Source: Zygnema cylindricum (Eukaryota > Streptophyta > Zygnematophyceae > Zygnematales > Zygnemataceae). From it: a stretch of 64,000 bases of DNA. The position numbers were made by a program, and so were the translations under genes. The stretch covers positions 1 to 64,000 of the forward strand of contig JBBHKE010002172.1 in assembly GCA_037447655.1 (NCBI GenBank). Reading direction: 5' to 3'. Every line of letters begins with the position of its first letter. The stretch's first letter is position 1. Positions 1 through 11,114 of this stretch are shown here, in pieces. The notes beneath the pieces were generated by a model. The model was not told where the DNA came from. It made no database searches and saw only the letters and a program-made list of their open reading frames with translations.

Positions 1-10
1 GGAAAAATTG

Positions 11-255
11 TGATGCTTTGTATAGTTGGTTGTGCAATTTTTCTTTTCTGTTTTATACATGAATATTACGTGGATTTCATTCGCGTTCAGTTGCAAAAAA
101 AAAAAAACAGAAAACATTATGTTTGAGCTCGTTTCTTTTATGTTTTGATGTTTTGATGGTTCAAAGCCATTTTTGGCCTTTTTTAATGTAGAAAATTTGA
201 TGTTTCGTATAGTTGGTTTTAAGAATTTTCTTTTCCGTTTTTTACATGAATAAAA
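11..255. repeat. Two diverged copies of a ~55-bp AT-rich sequence
   Basis: Positions 11-65 and about 199-250 share a stretch running from GATG-TTTG/CGTATAGTTGG to TTTTACATGAATA, so a ~185-bp unit seems to be present twice. The rest of 1-660 is AT-rich with homopolymer runs. I see no gene in it. Confidence 0.45.
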
Positions 256-819
256 GGAATTTGTCGACTCTTTCCCTACTCTTCGCCTTGTAAGCTATCG
301 AAGTTTGGTTTTTTCAACATCCATATTATATTGTGCACATATATTTTTACTAGCGTGAATGTTTTTTTTTATGTTCCATGGGTAAATTTTCTATTGAATG
401 TTTCGTCTTCTTTTCACGTGTTTGGTGTTCCATAGTTATGCCAATATTCCAGTATTTGAAGTTGTTTAACTAATTTCACTTTCAGTTTGCTGAGGTTTCG
501 TTGTATGCTATTATTGTAATCTATGAACACCTTGTAGGATCATTTTTTCAAAAGGTACACAAGTAGATATTTAATCAACAATTTTTCAAGAGGTACTGAA
601 ATGTGATTTCTAATCAACATTTGTTTTATATTGAATATTAGTGAAATGTGCAAGTGTTAGAGTTTTACACTTATTCAATAATCATTACAGAGAATAAGGT
701 AAAAAACCACCAAAAAACATTAATTGGAAACATGCACAACATAAAAAACCGGATTGGGAAAAATGTGAGAGTGATGTTCATGAATATATAAATGGAATTA
801 CACATTCCGTTATATTTGA

Positions 820-1185
820 AACCTCGAAGATAATGATTGAAAAAGTAAATTCCCATTTCAAACTCCAATAGTGCCCTCTTTATGAAATATTCACAAACAG
901 AAATACAACTGTTGAAAAAAAAAAAAAAACATCGAAGATAGTGACCCAAAAAGTAATTCCCATTTCAAACTCTAATAGTGCCCTCTTCATGAAATATTTA
1001 CGAACTGAAATACGAATATCGAAAAAAAAAACATCGAAGATAGTGACCCAAAAAGTAAATTCCAATTTCAAACTCCGATAGTGCCCTCTTTATGAAATAT
1101 TCATGACCTAAAATACAACTATTGAAAAAAAAAAGTGACTGAAAAAGTAAATACCAAAATACAACTGTTAAAAAAAAAAAAAAAA
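820..1185. repeat. Tandem repeat, unit about 105 bp, about 3.4 copies
   Basis: The block CATTTCAAACTC..ATAGTGCCCTC, followed by ATGAAATATTCA and a poly-A run, starts near 853, 960 and 1064. A partial fourth copy lies at 1120-1185. Each unit carries an A-run of 8-17 bases. Short minus-strand frames here (such as 671-949 and 880-1071) are translations of the repeat and not genes. Confidence 0.75.
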
Positions 1186-1364
1186 AAACATCTCAAATAA
1201 GCTAATCTTTTAAAGCATACAACATCAACTTAATTTATTTTCCACTTCCATTCCATCACTTTCAGTTCTATCACTACCACCATCGCCAACTTCTTCATTT
1301 TCAATGCTTTGTGTAATCACTATATCTCCTTCCCTTTCATCTTCCGTGTCCGTAACGTAGAGTC

Positions 1365-2339
1365 TGTTGAAATCACTAGATTTAGGGGAGGTATTTTCTA
1401 GGTCTTAATTAAAATAAAAAGGAAAAAAAAAACACAGGCAGCCTGCCTCCACCTTCTCTCACTAGCCCCTATACTTGTTGTAGTCACTAAAGGAGAGAGA
1501 GGGCGGTGGAGCCATGGCTTCCATAGCTCCACAGGCAGAGCTTAAGAGTGACCTAAGTCACTCTCAACCAAAAAGGTTAAGTCTGGCAGGACTCGAACCT
1601 CCGACCGGTAGGGCGAGGCGTAGCCGTCAACCCTTACCAGTCTGTCGTAGTAGTCCGTTACGATACATGGGGTTTGATAGCTATTTAAACAATAGATGGG
1701 CGACTATTCTGATTATCGGAATTACAAATAGAATACATACAAACTAGTTGGAGTTTTAGTTCGCACAAAACAAATGTACCAGACATTTGTTTTTGAACGG
1801 TTGTCGTTTAAAGCCGGTTTTGATCCGACGGCCCGCACCATCGCCGAGATCCCGGAATGGCCGCCTTGGCAGTTTTTGGTCGTAACATGGCCTAGGAACA
1901 CATGGCACGATGTCATTGAGAAGAGGAAATCCCGGAGAGCATGAGGAAAAGTCCGAAGGAGACAGGCGTCCACTCCATGGCCTTGTCGTACACAGGCCGT
2001 ACATAAAGTACATCAGCCACTCTTCTGATTGGTTCCGTACCTCAATAGATAGGAGTTGTGAGAGGGTTTAGGACTTAGTAGATTCAAGAGGTTGCCGCCT
2101 CTCTCCTAATAAGCTTGTATAAATATTGGCATCTTGGCCACTCAATAATTAATCACCTGGCTGGGCGTTTTCAATGATTCTTCTTGCTGTGGACTCAGGG
2201 GAGTCCAGACTACACAAGGGTGAAGTCAAATTATCTATTTGTCTGCTTGGGTGGCAGTTGCTCTAGTTGAAAGTGGGTTAGTTGAAAACTACCTAGAGGC
2301 TTCCTCAATTTTGGTCCAAATGGGAGACACAGAATTGCA
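1365..2339 (+). mobile_element. 5' LTR of Copia-1 (Ty1/copia)
   Basis: The LTR starts TGTTGAAATCAC and ends AGAATTGCA, giving TG..CA ends and 975 bp. The start matches the LTR start of Copia-2 (TGTTGAAAAGAG after a polypurine tract). The end is fixed by the primer-binding site that follows at once. The gag start codon (2320) lies inside the LTR. The matching 3' LTR is absent because the element is cut at 5531, so no target duplication can be checked. Confidence 0.8.
1575..1655 (-). other. tRNA-like block inside the Copia-1 LTR (antisense)
   Basis: On the minus strand a canonical B-box, GGTTCGAGTCC (1599-1589), lies about 40 bases after an A-box-like stretch ending CTGGTAAGGG (1648-1631). That spacing fits a tRNA gene. 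The T-arm nearly pairs, but I cannot build an acceptor stem, so this is a tRNA-derived or tRNA-like module and not a functional tRNA gene. The same place in the LTRs of Copia-2 and Copia-3 carries a related block. Confidence 0.55.
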
Positions 2340-5300
2340 GGTTATAGGCCCACCCTCTAGGGTGCCCATATTCAATGGATCGGGGTTCATTTACTGGGAA
2401 GCTATGATGACAAGGGCATTGTGTGAGAAACGATACAGGGGTATTGTTAGTGGACAAGTGAAACGTCCGTCTCAAGGAACTCCACCAGGGTTTGGAGGAG
2501 TGAGGTTTTTTGCAAAAGGATCTGCTCCAACGGAGGAGATAGATGATGGGGACAGCAGTGTGTCCGAAAGGGGGAAAGGAAAGGAGACACCTCTCACTCC
2601 TATTGCCACGACACCCAGAGCGGTGGCCGTGAAGACCGAGGAAAACGACATTCAGATGTGGGAGTACACCAACATGAATGCCAGGCACTTCATTCTGAGG
2701 CACCTCACTCAAGCTTTGGCGACCTCTCACCTTTACATCTTCAAGGCCGAGGAGTTGTGGATGACCTTAGTGGAGATCTACAGAGCTGGCACCATTTAGG
2801 AGCTCCAACTGGCTGAGCAAAGTCTGATGAGTTACACTTTGAAAGGAGGAAAGATGTTGGACTATTGCAGCGATCTCTCTTGTCTGTACATGGAGATGGA
2901 GAGTGTCGGATGGACAGGCACTATGAAGATGAAAGTTAACACTCTCATCATAAAGTTGCCGGAGGAGTATGAAAATATAGTGTACGGAGTGCAAGAAATG
3001 GATGATAATGCTTGGAAATAGAACACCGTGGTCTAAATGATACTTCTGCAAGAGAACACCATTGAGATCGGGAGAGGAGGAAAGAGCGTTCAAGCTCTAG
3101 CTGCCGGAACGGACCGGTGGAGGAAGGATCGGAAGAAGCCATACAACAGCTTCAAAGGGGAAAAGAACCAATTTGGAGAACCGAGGACTCCAAAAGGCCT
3201 TTGCCATTTTTGCAAAAAGTCGGGGCACTTCATAGCTGATTGTATCAAGCTATCGGAGCTGAGGCTTCAAGAAAGTTGTGGAGGGGGTTCTCCCGGAGGG
3301 AAGAAGAAAGCACTTGTGGTCACACGAGCGAAAGGAGAGACCGAGGAGGACAAATCTTCCGAGGAAGATGGGGAGCTTCTTCTTGACGAGAATCTAGAGG
3401 AGAAGGACATCCCTCGGAAACAGAAGTGTGCCCTTGGAGCCATTCGGGAAGCTCCAACGGAGGGATGGATCATCGACTCAGGTCCATCCATGCATATGTG
3501 CCGTGATAGGCACCTCTTCACTAAACTAAGAAAGATCCCTACTGTGGAAATAGAGCATGGGGATGGGAGAGTAGTTACCACAGATCTAGTGGGCTCGATA
3601 GATCTGAAAGTCTTAGTGGAGCGTAAAAATTCTATTCTCACCTTCTCAGATGTGCTCTACATTCCTCAGCTGAGTAAGAATCTTGTGTCTACCTCGGTAT
3701 TAGATGACAACGATTTTGATACCTTCACTAGAAAGGGAGTCTTTACAGCTAAGTATGGAGATGAAGTCTACTTCACAGCAGATAAGGGTAGCCAATGAAT
3801 GTTTAGGCTTAACCTGAGTAATGAAAAGAAAAGTGCTTACTATGGTGGTGTCTCGAGCTTGATGATTTGGCATAAATGTTTGGGACATGTGCATTTTGAT
3901 AGACTGAGGGAAATGAAAAAGCAGGGTGTAGTAGAAGGCATTCAGTTTTGGGAGAATAAAATGGTGGATGATTGTAGTGGCTGTGCCCAAGGTAAGGCTC
4001 ACAGACTTCCCTTTCCCAAAACTGCCACATATAGAGGTGAGAAAGTACTAGATCTGGTCCACACAGATATCTGGGGACCAGCAAGAGTACCTTCAGTTGG
4101 GGGGAAGAGGTATATGTTGACAATTACTGATGGTTGGTCCAGATATTCCAGAGTTTACTTCTTAAAAACAAAGTATGAAACACCAGAATACTTTAAAGAA
4201 TACAAAGCATGGAGTGAAAAGTTGCACGGAACCCCCATTCAGAGAATAAAGAGTGATAACGGGGGAGAGTACACCTCTAACCAGTTTGAGGATTATTTGA
4301 GAGATGAGGGATTTCAACATCAGAAAACTGTTCCTAATAATCCAGAACAGAATGGGGTAGCTGAGAGGTTAAACCAAACTTTAGGAGATAGTGTATGTAA
4401 TATGTTAGCAGATTAGAAAATAGGTAGAAGATTTTGGGCAGAAGCCATGAACTGTGCTAACTACATAAAAAATAGAGTCCTCACTACAATTGTTAAAGGG
4501 ATGACCCCTTTTGAGAGATGGGTTGGAAGGAAACCGAATATCTCTCACTTGAAAGTATTCGGTAGTCAAGTTTACAGCCTTGACACAAATAAGAAAAACT
4601 GGAAACTAGATGCTAAAGGGAAACCAGGATATTTTGTGGGATATGATGAGGATGTCAAGGGATATAGAGTACATGACTTAGCAAAACAAGATATCATTCT
4701 GGTAAAGCATCAAGTTGTCATGAATGAAGGGAAGTCTTTTGATCCCTTCAAATACACCAAGAAAATCAGAATCAGCTTTGAGTCCTAGAGTGAGGAGGAC
4801 TTAGATCGTCGTAGAAGGGACACTAGTGAAAACATGATTGCAGATCCAAGAGAGATAAAAGATGAGGAAGATATACTGGAATCCCCTCATATTCCTACAC
4901 ACTTCGAGGAGAGAGAGGAAGAGGAGTCAGAACCGGTTTCCATGGATAGGGGAGTTGATGAGACAGTGCGGAGGAATCCAAGACTTCCCTCCATTCCAGC
5001 TTCGGACTTTGAGGGAGGACGGAGAAACAGCAAAAGGCTTCAAGAAAAACAGGTTGCTCACAAGGTAACAAAACTTTCTCACCCACATGAGCCTCAGTCA
5101 TACTCAGAGGCAATGGACAGTCCGAAGAAAGAGAGATGGGTCAGAGCCATAAATGATGAGATGGCCTCAATCATGGAGGCAAATACTTGGGGGGTGGTGG
5201 ACTGTCCACCAGATAGAAAACCTATTGGGTGTAAATGGGTATTTAAACTGAAACTGAACCCAGATAATACCATAGAGAGATATAAGGCTCGGTTGGTGGC

Positions 5301-5531
5301 AAAGGGGTTCAATCAAAAAGAAGGGATAGATTATGAGGAGACCTTTGCTCCTGTAGTTTGATTCCCATCTGTAAGGATTCTCCTCAGTTTAGCATCAGCG
5401 GAAAACATTAAAATCCATCAGATGGATATTAAGACCGCCTTCCTCAACGGTGAACTGGAGGAGGAAATCTTCATGCGGCAACCAGAAGGTTTTGAAGAAG
5501 AAGGAGAAGAAAGCAAAGTTTGCAGACTTAT
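2320..5531 (+). pseudogene. Copia-1 gag-pol, stop-riddled and 3'-truncated
   Basis: This is a single frame with no frameshift, broken by in-frame stops near 2797, 3019, 3034, 3796, 4414, 4786 and 5359. In order it shows: Gag (GPPSRVP near the start); a CCHC zinc knuckle (CHFCKKSGHFIADC, ~3200-3245); a protease with GWIIDSG (~3465); a GAG-pre-integrase motif (MIWHKCLGH, ~3865); the integrase core (HTDIWGP, SDNGGEY, PEQNGVAER); and the start of reverse transcriptase (WVFKLK, RYKARLVAKGF, MDIKTAFLNGELEEE). That gag-protease-integrase-RT order is Ty1/copia. The frame stops inside RT at 5531, where the Copia-2 LTR begins. The YVDD part of RT, RNase H and the 3' LTR are missing. Inactive. Confidence 0.9.
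2340..2354 (+). promoter_or_regulatory. Primer-binding site of Copia-1 (half-tRNA type)
   Basis: GGTTATAGGCCCACC directly follows the LTR end. It differs by one base from the perfect complement of the anticodon stem-loop of plant initiator tRNA-Met (GGUGGGCCCAUAACC). Drosophila copia and yeast Ty5 are known to prime from an internal fragment of this tRNA. The site is read through as part of gag (codons 7-12). Confidence 0.7.
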
Positions 5532-6523
5532 TGTAATTCTGTGACCTCCATTGGTACACAGAATCTCCAGCTTATGTGAAGCCTCTAGGATAGGATATGC
5601 ACTTTTGACTTTCACAATGAATAAGTCCCACCTTGGGACGCAAAAACTCTGATCAACCACACCCTTCTGTAGCTTGGACTCCCCTGAGTCCGCTGCAAAA
5701 AGAATCACTGAAATTGCTCCCTTGAGCATTAAGTTATGGCTAACCAAAGTTGCTCCATAAATACAAGTGCACTCTGGGAGAGAGGCTGGAAAACCAAAAA
5801 ATATTCTAAGTCCTAAGCTACCTCTCTAAGCCTACTACTAAGGTACTTCGACCAATCATAAGACTTTAAAGAACAAAAACGTACATGTACCGGTGTACTT
5901 CTTGTACGGCCATAGTACAGCATGGTCGTTCCGCTGACGCGTGTCAGTTCCGGAGCCGTAGTTGCTCCTCTCGTGATATCCGATGTCCAACCATATATTA
6001 CCACGTGTCATCCACCGACAACTAGTCCGCAAACCGCCAAACGGCTATTCCGGCATTCCGACTCCATTGTGAGCCGTTTGATCAGATCGGGACATTTGAT
6101 TTCGTTCGTCAAAATTAAATGTTAATTCGTATATTTCGTACGGTCCCGATTTCGTGCGGACCGGTATTTTTCCATGCATAAATCGTCCCGTAATTGGTTA
6201 AATGAAATGTCCTGCGCGGTATGGCTTTAAATAAATATCGCGCCATATACGTGTATCAATTTTTCAAGACCTACGGGATAAGGCGGACGTTTTATTCGTA
6301 CGGGGGATATCCGGAGGTCACTCGATCAAGTCCCACAAGGGGCAGTGTATATTTTGCAAAAATAAAACTGTAGTTAATGATCTACCTGTCTCTTTTAGCT
6401 GCAACAAACAGCCTTAGCTGCAACAGACAGCCATGGCTGCCTACAGGTCCTCAGTGACTACGACAAGTATGAGGGTTGCAGTATGTCCACAAAAAAGACT
6501 ACAAAATACCTCTCTTTTCAACA
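5532..6523 (-). mobile_element. 3' LTR of Copia-2
   Basis: Read on the minus strand it runs from TGTTGAAAAGAGAGG (6523) to CAGAATTACA (5532), 992 bp with TG..CA ends. The upper edge abuts a polypurine tract. The lower edge matches the point where the LTR meets the primer site at 10909. The first 206 bases (5532-5737) are nearly identical to 10909-11114. Confidence 0.85.
6270..6335 (+). other. Degenerate tRNA-like block in the Copia-2 LTR (antisense)
   Basis: GGGATAAGGCGG (A-box-like, ~6275-6286) is followed by GGTCACTCGATCAAGTCC (B-box-like, ~6315-6332) and then a shared tail (GGGGCAGTGTATATTTTGC). It is the counterpart of the better preserved block in Copia-3. The B-box is disrupted. Confidence 0.4.
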
Positions 6524-6536
6524 CTCCCCTTTTTTT
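6524..6536 (-). promoter_or_regulatory. Polypurine tract of Copia-2
   Basis: On the minus strand AAAAAAAGGGGAG sits directly before the LTR start TGTTGAAA. This is the expected plus-strand primer position. Copia-3 has the same tract in the same place. Confidence 0.8.
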
Positions 6537-9500
6537 CTAGTCTATCTTTTGCTTCAGTCCACACTTCTCCCTACAGAATATCAATTTAGGAGAAGGACCG
6601 GTTTAGTCATCATATCTGCTACCATCTCACCATCTGGTCTATATTCCAAACTAATGATTTTATTCTCAACTTTCTCCCTAACAAAGCTCAAACGAATATC
6701 CATGTGTTTTGCTTTAAAATGATGCTTAGGGTTCGCTGCAATTGCAATCGCAGCTTGATTGTCACAAAATATCTTTTGTACTCCATTCTTCATGTATCCC
6801 AATTCTTGAAGCAAAGATTTTACCCACATTAACTCTTTCACAGCCAAACAAGAGGCCATATACTCAGCTTCCATGGTGGACTGAGCAATGACCTTTTGTT
6901 GCTTACTGCTCCAACAGCAAGCTCCATTCCCAACATACAACACATACCCATAAGTACACCTCCTCATCGGAGCATCCCCATAACTGGCATCACTCCAAGT
7001 AGTGATGTCAGTGTTATCCCCTCCCAGATGCAACCACATATCTCTAGTTCCTACCGAATACCGCATGACCCTTTTGGCCGCTTCTCAATCTTTCTTCGTA
7101 GGATCATTCAGACACCTACTTAATACTCCCACAGCTACATCTTTATCAAGACGAGTAGAGTTCATATAGTAGATCAAACTACCGACAACCTGTTTGTACG
7201 GAATAGTTTGCATGAACTTGCTTTCCTCAGGTCCTAACTCATCATCCAAAATCAAAACTCCCTCTTCTGAGCTCCCCTCATTTCCCTTCTTTAAGTCCAT
7301 TGGAGTTATATAACTATTTGCCTTTTCCATTCGAAATTTTTCAAGCATATTCCCAATTGCTTCCTTTTGAGTTAGTCTAATCGTCTTCTTTTTTTTATCC
7401 CTCTCCGTTGAATTCCCAATATGTACTTTGCCTCCCCCAAATCTTTCATTTTAAATCTACTATTTAGATCTTTTTTCAATGTATTAATTTTCACCATTGA
7501 TTTACTTAACACAAACAGATCATCAACATATATGGAAATGAAAATTATACCTTCCTCATCCTCAAATAAGTAGATCGAATGATCCGAACTGATCCGGATA
7601 TATCCCAAATTCGTTAAGAACCCGTCCAGCTTTTTGTTCCATTGGCGAGGAGCTTGCTTTATTCCATAAAGGGACTTTATCAATCTACCCACCTTGGTTT
7701 CTTCTCCTTTCTCCACAAATCCTTCCGGTTGTCTAATGAAAATCTCTTCTTCCAATTCTCCGTGTAAGAAAGCAGTTTTGATGTCCATCTGGTGCACTTC
7801 CATGTCTTCCGCTGCCGCGAGACTAGGAAAATTCGGACGGAGGGGAATCTAACAACCAGAGCAAAGGTCTCCTCATAATTGATTCCCTCCTTCTGTGTGA
7901 ACCCCTTTGCCACTAATCTGGCCTTGTATCGCTCGATAGTGTTTTCAGGATTTAGCTTCAACTTAAATACCCACTTGCATCCTATTAGCTTTCTATCTGG
8001 AGGACAATCCACCAACTCCCATGTGTTTTCTTCCAAATGGAAGCCATCTCATCATTAATAGCTGTCACCCATCTACCACCTTCCGGACTATTGACCGCAT
8101 CCGAGTAAGTCTGAGGTTCACTCAAATGTGACAGCTTAGTTTCCTTGTTGTTCACTTGTCTCTCTTGAAGTCTCTTGCTGCTTCTCCTTCCTCCTTCAAA
8201 CTCCGATGCTAGAATGGAGGGTAATCTTAGGTTTCTCCGAACAACTTCGCCTTCTCCCCTATCCATGGAGTCCATCTCCGGACGTTCATCGTCCATTTCC
8301 AGTCTTTCTTCGTTTTCTTCATCGGTTTGAACCGGATGTTGCGACTCCAAGAGAGGATCACTCCCGGTCAGTTTTTCCTCTTCCTCTGCAAAGTCAGGCT
8401 GAACCGGAGTTCGGTTAGTAGAATCTGAATCTAACTCACTTTCGAATTCAATTCCAATTCAGACCGGTTTAGTGTACTTAAAGGGATCTATGGATTTTCC
8501 TTCGTCCATAACTACCAAGTGTTTCACTAAAATTATGTCTTCTCTTCCGAGATCATAAACTCTATACCCTTTTACGTTCTCATCATACCCAAGTAAGTAT
8601 CCCGGCTTTCCTCTAGCATCTAACTTCCAATCATATTTTTCTGTGTTTAAACTAATCACTTGACTTCCAAACTTCTTTAAGTGTGATATGTCAGGTTTTC
8701 TTCGGTCCATCTTTCATTGGGTGTTTGACCTTTCACAGCTGAGGTAAGGACTCTATTTTTGAGATAGTTAGCACAATTCATAGCTTCTGCCCAAAAGCTT
8801 TTCCTTATCTTTTTATCTGTCAACATGCTACGGGCACTATCACTTAATGTCCGATTTAGTCACTCGGCTACACCATTTTGTTCTGGGTTCTTTGGGACAG
8901 TCTTTTGGTGTTGAACCCCTTCCTCTTTCAAGTAATCCTCAAATTCATTAGAAGTGAATTCCCCCCCATTTTCACTTCTCACTCTCTTTATAGGTGTCTC
9001 ATGAAGCGTTTCACTCTATGATTTATATTCTTTAAAGCAAGCCGAAGCCTCAGATTTGTTTTTCAAGAAATATACTCTAGAGTTTCTAAACCATACATCA
9101 GTGATAGTAAGCATAAATCTTTTCCCTCCAACTGATGGCACTTTGGTCGTTCCCCATATGTCTGTGTGAACCAAATCTAAAACCTTTTCACCCTTATATG
9201 TTGCGGCTTTTGGAAAAGGCAATCTTTGGGCCTTTCCTTGAGCACACCCACTACAATCATCCAAAGTCTCATTATCTCCAAAATTTATGCCCTCAACTAC
9301 ACCCATTCTCTTCATTTCCTTCAATCTATCTAGATACACATGTCCCAATCTTTTATGCCATATCATCAAATCACTTACACCAGCATAGTAAACTTCCGTC
9401 TTTCCATTACTCAAATTCAGCCTAAACATTCCTTGGCTACCCTTTTAAGTTGTGAAGTACACTTCATTCTCATAGCTAGCAACAAAGACTCATTTCTTAG

Positions 9501-10928
9501 TACTAGTCTCAAAGCCCTTAACATCTAAGAGCGACGTAGAGATAAGATTTTTGTTCAGCTCCGGAATAAAAAAAACATCAGAGAAAGTGACTATAGATGT
9601 CTTTCCATCAACTAGGACCCTCAGATCTACTGATCCCATTGAATTAGTGGTCACTATTCTCCCATCCCCATACTCTATCTCTACAGTAGGGATCTTTCTC
9701 ATTTTGGTAAACAATGGTTTTTCTCTACACATATTTATAGAGGCTCCTGAATCAATGATCCATCCTTCTTCAGGAGCTTCTTTCACTCCACCGAAAGCAC
9801 ACTTTTGCCTCCTTGGAATCTCGGGCTCACCTTTCACCTCCAACTCCTCGCCGAGGAGAAGTTCTCCATCGTCATCATCGGTATCCTCTCCCACGACTTC
9901 TGTCGCAACAAACACCTTCTTTTTCCTTCCGACCTGTTTTCCAATCGATTCCTCCTTCAATTTCAACTCCGTCAACTTAGTGCACTCCGCCATGTAGTGT
10001 CCCGGCTTCTTACAAAAATGGCAAAGCCCCTTCGGAGCCTTTGGTCCAGATCCGTCATGGTTTCCTCTTCATCCTCCACCAAAGTTTCCATAAGGTTTCT
10101 TGGAATCCTTTTCCCCCCAGTTAGTACCAACAGCCAATGCCTGAACACTCTTTCCTCCTCTCCGAATCTCAATTGTGCTTTCCCGAACCAAAATCATTCC
10201 CACAACAGAGTTCCAAATCCATCGATGATCTGGCAAGTCCTGAATCCTGTAAACAATGTTTTCATAATCATCTGGGAGTTTCATCAACAATGTATTCACC
10301 TTCTCTCTCTCAGTCTCCCTTTTCCTTGCACTCTCCAACTCCATAAATGACCCGGCCAAGTCATTACAAAAATCTAACATCTTTCCCCCTTTGTATACAT
10401 ATGCTTGTACCTTCTGATCTGCCAGCTTCTGCTGCTGAATCGTACCACTCTTGTAAATGTTGACTAGAGCCTCCCATAACTCGTTCGCCTTGTCAACATG
10501 AAGATGGGGTGTAGCCACTGCTTGGGTGAGATGCCCGGGAATAAAATGAGTCGCCACGGTATTGTTGAAATCCCAGATTTCACTATCTTTAGCCTCGGAT
10601 TTCTAAACATCTGCTATTGGAACCGATCCAATAGGCATCGGTGTGAGTTTCTCCTTCCCTTTCTTCTTCACTATATCCAACACGATGCTTTCTCTAACAT
10701 CCTCTACTACCTTCGCCCCCGCATATCCTCCTGTGAACCGAGATCCTCCAAACCCTAGTGGAACTCCCAATTTTGCGGATGGCCGACGCACACGACCACT
10801 CACAATGCCCCATAGCCTTTTTTCAAACAATGCACCCCTCATCATAGTTTCCAATAAATGAACCCTGTTCCATTGAAAATGGCTACCCTAGAGGGTGGGC
10901 CCATAACCTGTAATTCTGTGACCTCCAT
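6537..10928 (-). pseudogene. Copia-2 gag-pol, near full length but disabled
   Basis: In minus-strand order: gag ATG at 10928 within the LTR; Gag; CCHC knuckle CHFCKKPGHYMAEC (~10025-9980); protease GWIIDSGAS (~9760); pre-integrase MIWHKRLGH and integrase HTDIWG..SENGGEF (~9360-8940); copia RT with WVFKLKLN, RYKARLVAKGF, QMDIKTAFLHGELEEE and the catalytic YVDD (~7520); RNase H with WSDASYGDAP, STMEAEYMA and CDNQAAI (7066-6581). Breaks seen: a one-base loss near 10850 shifts the Gag frame, there is a stop near 10603, and several stops or frame changes occur in integrase and RT (for example near 8880, 8710 and 7800). All domains of an autonomous Ty1/copia element are present, but no single frame is open. 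It is a close relative of Copia-1 and more complete. Confidence 0.9.
10894..10908 (-). promoter_or_regulatory. Primer-binding site of Copia-2 (half-tRNA type)
   Basis: The plus strand reads GGTGGGCCCATAACC, identical to the anticodon arm of plant initiator tRNA-Met. The element strand is therefore its exact complement. It directly follows the LTR end at 10909. Confidence 0.8.
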
Positions 10929-11114
10929 TGGTACACAGAATGTCCAGCTTATGTGAAGCCTCAAGGATAAGATATGCACTTTTGACTTTCACAATGAATA
11001 AGTCCCACCTTGGGACGCAAAAACTCTAATCGACTACAATCCTATGTAGCTTGGACTCCCCTGATTCCGCTGCAAAAAGAATCACTGAAATTGCTCCCCT
11101 GAGCATTAAGTTAT
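10909..11114 (-). mobile_element. Truncated 5' LTR of Copia-2
   Basis: This is the last 206 bp of the LTR, nearly identical to 5532-5737. Similarity stops abruptly at about 11114 (after GAGCATTAAGTTAT). The remaining ~790 bp of the LTR is not found downstream, so the 5' end of the element has been deleted. Confidence 0.85.

Noticed and set aside
671-1071. Hydrophobic Phe-rich minus-strand frames
   Set aside because: Translation of poly-A bearing tandem repeats.
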